Assembly (NCBI GenBank): GCA_902702965.1
Contig: CACRXP010000089.1
Span: 630,463 to 694,462 of the forward strand
Reading direction: 5' to 3'
Origin: Spirometra erinaceieuropaei
Taxonomy: Eukaryota > Platyhelminthes > Cestoda > Diphyllobothriidea > Diphyllobothriidae
Length of the DNA stretch: 64,000 nucleotides
Below, piece by piece: positions 56,160-64,000 of the stretch. Position 1 is the stretch's first letter. The number at the start of each line of letters is the position of its first letter. Both the position numbers and the translations under genes were made by a program. Below the pieces are notes generated by a model that had not been told where the DNA came from, did no database searches, and saw only the letters and a program-made list of their open reading frames with translations.

Positions 56160-59100
56160 TTTAAGCATTTCTTCCGTAGTAGACTTTCATCGTATGTGTT
56201 TTGTTGAGAAACTAAAGATAAACTTGCAAAATAATGAAGTAAATTAAAGAGAGTAGTGTTTTTACGAAATTTTAGTATACGCTGCTAGCCTAGACGGGCA
56301 CGTTACCCATCGAAAGCTGCCTAGTTGTGGTTGGACTGCAGTTTTTCGAAGCTAATTTTTCGGAACTACTTATTACAACCGTCACTTTTGTGTCCTAAGA
56401 CTTAGCAACGGTCTTATATATTATTTGGGGTTTGGGATGCCTCCATGCTCATTAGCCTGAAAATGGGCCCAGTGGGTCTCGGTGTAGCAAACCCACGTTT
56501 TGCCTTCGAGCTCGGGCGAAATTTGTGGGTTTCTGCATAGAATATATCTTAAGGGAGCGTGGTCTTTTAAAAATCTATTAGATTCTGTATCCGGTCACCT
56601 AAGTGCACGAAGACGCCGTTTTCATGAAAAGTGCTTATTCTGTAGTATCTGGCCCACATATGCTGGTGGGCATGGTTACTAGCGGAACTTTAACTGACAT
56701 AGTGACGCGACTAATTGCGTTCGGACGCAGTATCCGGAAGCTGGAGACTAGTATAACTTTCAGTCTTAAATGACGTGCATTACTTACAAAGGATGCATTC
56801 ATAAGCAAGTTTTATCTATGCTTGGGTTAGGCTAGTCAGAGAAAAACCCATAAGCAACTTATTTCCTCCTAAGGATACGGACTCCGTTCATAACTCCTGA
56901 AAATATACGCGCATTTCTGGTTCGATAAGTTCGGTAGGTTTACTTTGGTAAGTTAAAATCAAGACCAACCTCAGTCATTGCCCTAAATGCATTAAGTAAA
57001 CAATCGTCACGTATGACTTTCATTCGTACCGTCGTCGGTTGCAACATTAATTTCGTTCTATGTCGCAACTTCTTGATGCTTGTTTTTATTCGTATTTTTG
57101 TACCCCAGAAAGGAGCGAAATTTTTAATACAAGTCTTGCCCTTGTGTTAACTAGAAACCTGGCGCTTTAAAGGATGTACAAGTGGGCTCAACGCGCTATG
57201 AAACCGACCACCAGCGGAAATCTGTACGAACTCACCGTTCAGAATGCGGTAGTTTCTCGGCATGTTCTTCTCTCGTTGGTAAGTCTTAAACATTTTGATG
57301 ACCTCTTTGTGCTCTTAGTACTATTCAGTTAAAACCACTCTTTACAATGCACAAAGGGTAGGTAGCAAAACTCCGGAACCATTGACTGAGATGTCTAAAT
57401 ATGCGGGTTTCAGTCATACAGTGTTATCCTGATTGCTGAGTTCTAGTTGAAAATGTATTCAGCCACGTATTGGCCTCTCTGAAAGAACCAGTACTGCTTT
57501 TGCAGAATACTTCACATGTTTTCTACGAAAATACTGCCTGGCGGAGGGGGTATCCTAGTTTTAAAATGCCTGATTATGAAAATTTTAGGCCTTTTACTAG
57601 TATTTTGACAGTTTATTTCGCTCATGCTTGTAAAGTATACAACATGTTTTCAGCCCGTTTCGAATTTTTCTAATATCAAGAGGTGTCTACAGGTGATAAG
57701 GGAGACGTGAATTTGTTTTAGGGTCAAACATTTACTCCACAGGTTTTAGATACCAGAGAAAGGCGAAAAACTAGATTGTTTCATTAAAATGTCTATGAAT
57801 TACCGAGATTCCAACGGTAAACCACTACGGACTTGCAAACCGACCTTTGCTAGGACAGAATTTCCAACAAAATGACTATGAGAAACGGAAATGCCGAGCA
57901 TCCTTTCCATATCGCATAAATGCACGCTATCATATGGAGTTTGTGAGAATACTAAACACTGTTAAAGTAGTGTTCTGCTGCGTTGCTATTAACAGAAGTG
58001 ATTGGATGAATTTCCGGCCGAAGGGCAACGTCCTACCGTATTTGAATTAAACTAGAGACTATGTTTCATGCTATTCAACTTCCCAACCTCACTGAGGAAA
58101 TATTTCCTGCACGAGGGCATAATTTTAGAGTTTGGCCAATGTTTTTTTGAGTACTTGTGCCAGATTTTATTGTAGTCTACGCGGCATAGTTGATACCAAG
58201 ACTCTGATCTTAAGATCATGTTTTCTTAGGCAATTGATGTCAAAAGATATGGCGCGTGAATTTAAAATCCGAGATTTATAAAGCCTCCAAAAAACTGCGC
58301 ATTTGTCGGAAATTGCAGGAGTCTCATTTTTTTGTCAAGTGATGATGAGGCAATATTGATGCTGAGTCGCCAAGAGTGGTGGATGAGACCCCGCTGCAAG
58401 CTAGAACGACGCAGTCCTGCTGAGTAAAACAGCAAGCACATTTTACCTTCCTCGTTGCCGCAACGTACCCTTTCATGCTTCTAATTACCATGGAAAAACA
58501 TTAATACGACCTGCATGTTATTTCCGGGCAACAACTGAAAATTAGTTCATTTGTCTTTGGGGAAACTCCCGTTCAGCCCGCCTTTTAATTCTGCATTCAA
58601 CCTACGGTAAAAAGTACAATCAACTTACTTGAAAATCAAAGTTATGGTAGCATTTGTTTCTGTATATGACGGATATCTTTTCATATTGAAGTGATTGGTG
58701 TGATTTTCTCTAAAGTTACTTCAAACCCCAAATAGCAGTTTTCGACTGCTAATCCACTACGCATCATACATTCATAACCTGTGTATTATGAAACTTAAGG
58801 TCATGGTCTCCGCCGGCCAATTACAAATTAAGATTGCTATTCAGTTTTCACAAGATTAATAGCGAACTGTTCACCCAACTTCACTTTCCGCATATGGCAT
58901 GCAACTATTCGTACTGTATGCTTTATTTGGATAAAACTTACAGTCAGCATCTTCGCTCGGTACGTGGGTGTCTTTTGCTCTGACTCCCAACCTATTTCTT
59001 TCCAGATAAAATGGATGCCGAGAGCTTTGAGGTCCTTGGCGCTTCACCACGTTCAAGTGATTGGCTGTGGCCAAAAGTATGTGCTAATTTTGACTGGACT

Positions 59101-59160
59101 CGTTAAAGCGTTTTTTAAACTTATCGTCCGGCTGAAAAACATTCACTACTGTAAAATCTA
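56160..59160. other. No recognisable gene
   Basis: Three kilobases in which I looked for downstream exons (such as NHL repeats) and found none. Frames of 60-67 codons appear random, and no repeat copies are evident. Confidence 0.4.
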
Positions 59161-59239
59161 GTCTATACAAGTCAAACCGACGGTGACATTCGATGAAACG
59201 TCAGTCGAAAGGACTCCTGGTCTGGGCAATATACGAACC

Positions 59240-59515
59240 CTTCAGCAGAAACCTATCTAGTCTGTTGTTTGGCGCAACGGGCCAGAAAAATCTGATCGGC
59301 AGATAGCGCTGATGAGGAACTTCGAAGAATCCGGGACCTGCTTCGCGAGAACGGGTATCCTGACACATTTATTGTAGAAAATCTTGCTGAACGACCGGCA
59401 GGACCCATGATACTGATGACGGAAAAGAAAACTGTGTTCCTCAAAGTCCTCTTTCAAGGGGACGCGGCTAGTGAACTCCTGAGAAGGCGCCTTAACCAGA
59501 CCGTTCCACGGTAGC
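59240..59515 (+). pseudogene. PLE P6 RT-to-nuclease linker, frameshifted
   Basis: Frame containing SADSADEELRRIRDLLRENGY (after a stop), TFIVENLAERPAGP and KKTVFLKVLFQGDAASELLR, then RRRLNQTVPR-stop. These match SSDTIDDELTFLKNVFLANG and VTIYLPFKGDNVSNVIKRRL of the intact 3.4-kb protein in order. A stop and frameshift near 59513-59530 separate it from the nuclease frame. Confidence 0.7.
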
Positions 59516-59528
59516 AAGAGTTCAAGTA

Positions 59529-59942
59529 TTGTTTTCGAACGACCCCGTTTTACGCGGGGAAGGTAAGGATAGGCTGCTAGCTCAGATCACCTCCATGCGC
59601 ATTTACTCCTTTACTTGTCCCTTGGGAGCAGGCTATATTGGTCGTACGAGTCGGCGCCTTGCCCCAAGAATACGAGAACACCCGCCAGCATGGATGAGGA
59701 AAGGTGAAGTTAAGAGCATACACAGCTCCATCCTCGCACACGTGGTTCATTCTGGGCATCGTGTGGGTCCTAACGAAACCTTTCGTGCGATTTACAGGGT
59801 TGCACCTAACTATTCTAAGCGACTGGGTCAGCGCCTACTAGCAATAACAGAAGCGACTGTTATCAGGCTACAAAGGCCTGTCCTGTGCACGCAGAAGAAC
59901 CTTTTGCACGCTCCGCGTCTACCGTGGGCAAGGATCGATTGA
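59529..59942 (+). pseudogene. PLE P6 GIY-YIG endonuclease domain (open)
   Basis: A 137-codon frame with YSFTCPLGAGYIGRTSRRLA (GIY-YIG core, Tyr and Tyr/Ile/Gly intact), RIREH, a serine-rich SSILAHVVHSGH block, FRAIYRVAP, and ITEATVIRLQRP with the probable catalytic Glu. It ends with HAPRLPWARID, equivalent to the LALPW end of the intact element. The CxC pair seen in the 3.4-kb copy is reduced to one Cys (CPLGAG). The domain could fold, but lacks the RT it would normally be fused to, so it is classed as a pseudogene fragment. Confidence 0.8.
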
Positions 59943-60145
59943 CTGTATGCATGTCTCCGCATCCCCGTCCTCTCGCCCCTCCCCCCTTGTTGCACGCCTC
60001 AACCTAACCCTCTCTGTCACCTACTACCTCCTCTCTCCCCTCCCCCCTTATTCGCACACCCTACTTGTATGAAAGGACGAACCGTAATCGCTTCCTTTTA
60101 TCGTCCACACATTTCATTTTGTACCGCGTTCCCATATACATGTAC

Positions 60146-60187
60146 TGGCCCGATGAGAATTTATCGAAAACACGCGCATGCTCGCCA
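60146..60187 (+). ncRNA. Hammerhead-like motif in PLE copy P6
   Basis: TGGC (60146-60149), CCGATGA (first box with U4 changed to C), a short hairpin, GAAA (60166-60169), then TC and GCCA (60184-60187) pairing with TGGC. The substitution in the first box is expected to impair cleavage. Confidence 0.5.
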
Positions 60188-60259
60188 AATGCTCTCTTCC
60201 ATAGTTGTCACATCGGAATCGAACCCAAAGCGACCGATTGGGTGGTCGCTTGAGCTAGT

Positions 60260-60890
60260 CTAGTCATCCAGATCTCCGACAACCATTAAATCGCAGCGAG
60301 GGAGTCTTTTAACCAGCTTTTGAGACTGCGAATACAATGTTTTTTATTACACTGGTTGGCACATGGACAGGGATGACAAAGATTTTCCTAAAGTGCATCT
60401 TAATTTGTGTGCAAACGAACCGGCTACTGACGCTCCGGTCTGTCACTTGAACTTACTGTTAGTGACATAAACAAATAAGGGTATTTGGCGCATAAGGGTT
60501 GCAGTATCTATAGCATGCGTTTATTGTGCAACCATATACCGCAGTCCACTCACATGCACGGCGATCTTTTATTTATCAGTGCTAAGTCTGTTCAGCAGAG
60601 TTATTAATCAAGCGTGGAGCGCACGAACGAGCACCACTTCTGGCGAGAGTATTGGCGGGACATACTGTCAACTGGTTATCAGGCTAATAACCGACACTGG
60701 TGATTAAATTGCGGAACTTGGGACTCGCACCATATACAATTGTCTGTGATGAAATCGGAGTTGGCAATCTTGATAAGCGTGTTGTGGCATGGCGATTGCG
60801 TACTATAATTACTGCAAACATTGTTCATCGATTGCACTTACGTCACAGACGAGGAAAACTCTTGATCTAGCGATCGCGGGCAGTCACCAA
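60260..60890. other. No gene; repeat-like composition
   Basis: No frame with a known product. The text around 60650-60780 looks like noncoding repeat sequence, but I cannot match it elsewhere in the window. Confidence 0.35.
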
Positions 60891-60894
60891 ATTG

Positions 60895-61045
60895 TGTCTT
60901 CTAGAAGAGTTGCATGGGCCGCTGAGATGGGGATGGAGCGAGTGTTAGCCTCGGGAGCCCCGATTTCCTAATAATTCGAGTCCAGGAATCGGATTTCAGA
61001 CAAGGAGTAGACCCAAGTTTGACTGCCGAAAACTTTGCATCGCTA
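60895..61045 (+). repeat. Possible tRNA-derived SINE (weak)
   Basis: A TGGGCCGCTGAGATGGGG block and, ~55 bases on, AATTCGAGTCCAGG (B-box-like). The following TAGACCCAAGTTTGACTG resembles TAGACCCAAATTTTATTA at 1716, just ahead of an S1 copy. The similarity is short, so the call is weak. Confidence 0.35.
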
Positions 61046-61049
61046 GACT

Positions 61050-62280
61050 GCTTATCGAGGTCGAGGGACGTTCGCATATTCCAACGTTCAGTGCCAAGGA
61101 TTCTTTCTAGACTAAACCGTCCAGCTTACATTCTAGCCGCCCACACCACTAAACGGGATTGAGGGCGCGTCGGTTTCTGTGGATGTGGTAACACGGCTCG
61201 TGATGCTTAAGCCGACCTTGATATGTCACTGGAATTTTGAAAACACGCGGACTAGCAAAAGCCGGTTGCATTGTTCGTTCGAGGTTGCCTTTTATACTGC
61301 TTTGGCCCAAAAGGCCGACCTCAGGACATCAGTGACAAGCACAGTTTTTTTATGCGATTACTAGCGAATTGTCCAAAGAATACAGTAAGTCGCTTTACTG
61401 TCTTTCAGTTTGCTCGAATCTGACCGACCCTGAAAACAGCTAGAAGATTTAGCGGCTTTTCTTAGTTGCACTTTCTCCAGCAAATAGCTATAACTAGGCT
61501 GCTCGCTCAGGCTTTGATTTTTTTATGATTGGCCACAAAATTCAGTTAGGTTATGTGTGAAAACGCCTCAGCTAGTCTTCCCCGGACAGCCCCGAGACGG
61601 CCACAAAGCAGATACATAAATCGCCATGCTCCTTTTGTCATTGAAGTGTTCCATAGCTGCCTGCCTTATTCACCATGGTCTACATGCACAATTGCCACAA
61701 GAAGAGACATCCCTTTCATATCTTTTTTACAGTGATACGAGCAGTGCCGTTTACGTTGATCGTCGCCAACCTGTAAAAACAAGTAGCCACCCCGACTGTC
61801 CTTGATGAATCCATTCTGCGAGAAACATCCCTGTTCGTGGCCTAACCAGCCAAATCAGCCTTTATGATTTAGTACCCCATGCACGGCGGGTCTGGCCTGT
61901 TCCTCTGTACAAACCACATGTTAATTTTGAGACGACTATATTTCGCCACCGCAGAGCATCCTCTTTCGTTACGTCCTAATTTCGTTATTGGACAGCAGGT
62001 TGTGAGACGACATGCGATGTGTTATATTGTGGAACCATTGTATGTTTTTTCTTATGACTTGCCCCAGGTCTAACATCTAATATGACACCTCCCGTTTTGA
62101 CGGTTAGCAGTCACCAGGGAACGGTTGCCTGTTTAAAACACCTCTACTCGCAAATACCGATCAGTATCCACGGTCGCTAAAATTGGGTACTGCCGGATGA
62201 ACATGAATCAGAAGGCGCTCCGCTATCTATGGTAGGTTCGTGTTTAGAATCAGCTAAATAAGATCTTTCTTTCCTCCGAT
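61050..62280. other. No clear gene
   Basis: Several good-looking acceptor tracts (for example before 61410 and 61735) and short frames occur, which could be small exons, but I could not chain them into one reading frame. Confidence 0.35.
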
Positions 62281-62282
62281 AG

Positions 62283-62585
62283 ATTGACCTTGCTGATGTC
62301 GCGCGATCTGCTGAAGCTCCGTTCGCACTTTGTTCGTCTGACTGCTCATTGTGGCTAGCACGGAAAGCAACATCTTCTATCGCGAAGACGTACCCCTCTC
62401 GTGGCACCTCCTTGATGCCTCCAAGTCTGCGTTCTAAGGGTACCTGTGTCTGGCTTCATAAGCCAAAACTGGCAACTGAAGTACCCCAGCCTCATGATGA
62501 GTTGACAGCTAAACTCGTCTCATTGGCCGAGCGAACCACCGCCGACGAAGACAAGGAAGTTGATCACTCTGAGCTGGTCGCCATG
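62283..62585 (+). CDS. Candidate host exon of unknown function
   Basis: A 101-codon frame is bounded by a pyrimidine-rich acceptor (CTTTCCTCCGATAG) and a GT donor at ATG/GTACTT, followed by a 33-base interval ending TTGTACAG. That interval would be a micro-intron of the size seen at 55.7 kb. The acidic, Ala/Glu-rich C-terminal half (HDELTAKLVSLAERTTADED) looks protein-like; no domain is recognised. The next exon would end at a TAA near 62645. No upstream exon could be joined with confidence, so this may be chance. Confidence 0.35.
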
Positions 62586-62867
62586 GTACTTTATGCTTGT
62601 TTTTTGCCACTTGTACAGAGCCTCCGTTTTACTCTGACAGTGGATTAAGCAGCCCTTCTGTTATGTTAAGCTCACATAAAATCCTAGTTTTTTGTGTGTG
62701 TATATATGTGTATTCTTTTGTGTATTTTGTATTTTGTGCAAAGGTTGTGTTAACAGGTCTGACCTGTTTTCAGTTAAGGCCTTGAGCGCTCTGTTTTCCG
62801 TTGAAGGGTCGGTCAAGGGCCCTAGCGGGTAGCCGCATAGCACTGGTCAACCAATAATCGCGCTCGA

Positions 62868-62960
62868 GTCGCAGCCCTTCTCCGTCTAGGACTGAGGTAT
62901 GCCCGGCTGACAACATTATATGGAGCCGAGATGGAAATTTCACTTTCTACTACCTTCGTC
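62868..62960 (+). pseudogene. Possible scrap of RTE-like RT C-terminus
   Basis: The frame reads RLTTLYGAEMEI, resembling the TTLLYGAETW block just upstream of the region present at 38.7 kb. Similarity is short and ends at a stop, so the call is weak. Confidence 0.3.
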
Positions 62961-62964
62961 AGTA

Positions 62965-64000
62965 ATATGGCGTAGGAGCGTTACGTCTGCTGGCCATCCA
63001 TCGGCCATGTCATGACCGTCAGTAGTTGGGTCTTTCTAGGGAGAGAATTTTCTATGCACGCACCGAGCCGCTTTTTTAAGGTGAACTATCGTCTTATTGC
63101 AACAAGAACTTTTTGCGCCGTTTGTCGCAGAGGATCCTGCGCGACACCTAAAGAATTGCCAACCGTCTGTGTTTTGACGTTTTGGTTTTGATTGTCGAAG
63201 AAATACTCCTAACCTGATATTTGTATTTGTAGGGATTGCCTTGTTTCTTATGTATCGTTTGGAAAATCCAAGCAACCAAGGCAGGTCATTTTGCACAGCG
63301 AATCTAGTCTCTTGTGCAGTGAGATTTGACAGCGGAGCCAATAGACTCGATTAGGACGTGTCGGAACGATGAGCAAGCTAAAACGTTACTTGTAAACTTG
63401 TTACTTACTTAAAACGCGTGCGTGGAATAGACTCATCCCGACTCTCTCCTCCGCTACTATTTTCTACTTGATGAAGCATAGTAAGGTTATAGACAAAAGC
63501 TTGGTCATTTATTATCGTTTTCTCAGTTTTCGTCATTGTCACCTGTCCATTTAAAGACAACAGTCGAATTAAGTACTTATTCAACGAAGTTTAACTCCAA
63601 GAGTGTCGATAACTGGTCGATGTTTCGTAACTTTAGAGTCCCATCTCGCATACAGAACTTCTAGTGTGATAGTTGAGGCTGAGCAATCCTCACAAAATCG
63701 TCACAATACCACTCGTGTGTCCACCATGCAACTGCGACTGGTCTCGATGTCACGTTCAGGTATAGGATACCCGACCTATTCTTGTTGGGACAGCAGCTGT
63801 CCGCGTGCTAACATATAAGGCTGTTCCTTGTTCTTTCCGTGGATTAACCTGCCTCCGCACATATTTTACTCAGTAGACAGCCTGCTGAAATTAAGTCAGG
63901 CCACTGCGTGCCCCACCCCGATCACCAATTCTGTAGGATAGGCGCTGAAACTTCCGACACTTGACTCCCATGTTTGTTAATCTAGGGCAACACACCGACA
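62965..64000. other. No recognisable gene
   Basis: A 101-codon minus-strand frame (63036-63341), rich in Arg/Lys and Cys, is the longest candidate but has no family signature. No repeat copy was found to the end of the window. Confidence 0.4.

Larger units (their letters stand above)
59165..60205 (+). mobile_element. 5'-truncated PLE (copy P6) with open GIY-YIG domain
   Basis: Begins within the RT C-terminal part (RKDSWSGQYT, then RARKI-stop-SADSADEELRRIRDLLRENGY and a FLKVLFQGDAASELLRRRL linker). It continues through the GIY-YIG domain, a pyrimidine-rich 3' untranslated region (59950-60060), and a hammerhead-like motif near 60150. The RT catalytic part is absent. The 3' end aligns with copies at 0.9, 21 and 33.4 kb, so this is the most complete member of that subfamily in the window. 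Confidence 0.8.

Overview
The window looks like a gene-poor, repeat-rich stretch of a flatworm genome, most likely a tapeworm of the diphyllobothriidean type (Schistocephalus, Spirometra or Dibothriocephalus relatives). That is inferred, not proven, from three things. There is an RTE-like LINE whose reverse transcriptase tail runs into a string of C2H2 zinc fingers, an arrangement I associate with these worms. There are many Penelope-like elements (PLEs) with hammerhead-ribozyme-like motifs. The only convincing host gene has introns of 33-35 bases, the micro-intron size common in flatworms. Nothing suggests bacterial operons, CRISPR arrays or plasmid functions; a 713-base run of N shows this is a draft scaffold.

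Layout. 0.9-1.9 kb: a PLE remnant on the minus strand and two tRNA-derived SINE copies. 3.4-5.7 kb: the best preserved element, a PLE with one uninterrupted RT plus GIY-YIG frame, 76-base terminal inverted repeats that each contain a hammerhead-like fold, and an 11-base candidate target-site duplication. 8.1-10.5 kb: a decayed LINE (LINE-A, minus strand). 15.3-16.2 and 18.1-19.0 kb: two copies of a foldback family with inverted arms of several hundred bases. 21.0 and 33.4 kb: two short PLE 3' ends with hammerhead cores. 31.2-32.7 kb: a Gypsy-type LTR, a gag fragment and two inverted U3 pieces. 35.6-36.9 kb: a decayed PLE that has lost its YxDD motif.

36.9-45.1 kb is a nest of SINEs, four copies of a dispersed repeat here called R1, and the zinc-finger-tailed LINE fragment. 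45.4-52.4 kb holds two same-strand copies of one LINE (LINE-B) separated by an assembly gap with perfect 142-base inverted flanks. 53.3-54.5 kb is another decayed LINE reverse transcriptase (LINE-C). 55.5-56.2 kb holds three spliceable exons of a coiled-coil, possibly TRIM/RBCC-like, host gene. 59.2-60.2 kb is a 5'-truncated PLE with an open GIY-YIG domain. A possible host exon lies at 62.3 kb.

How the parts relate. Most of the content is retroelements nested among their own decayed relatives. The PLE copies fall into at least two subfamilies: one with inverted termini (3.4 kb) and one sharing a 3' untranslated region with a hammerhead-like motif (0.9, 21, 33.4 and 59 kb). Long intervals between elements (roughly 5.7-8, 10.5-15, 21.3-31 and 56-59 kb) are AT-rich and contain nothing I can name. 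All coordinates of decayed elements are estimates from reading and aligning by eye.
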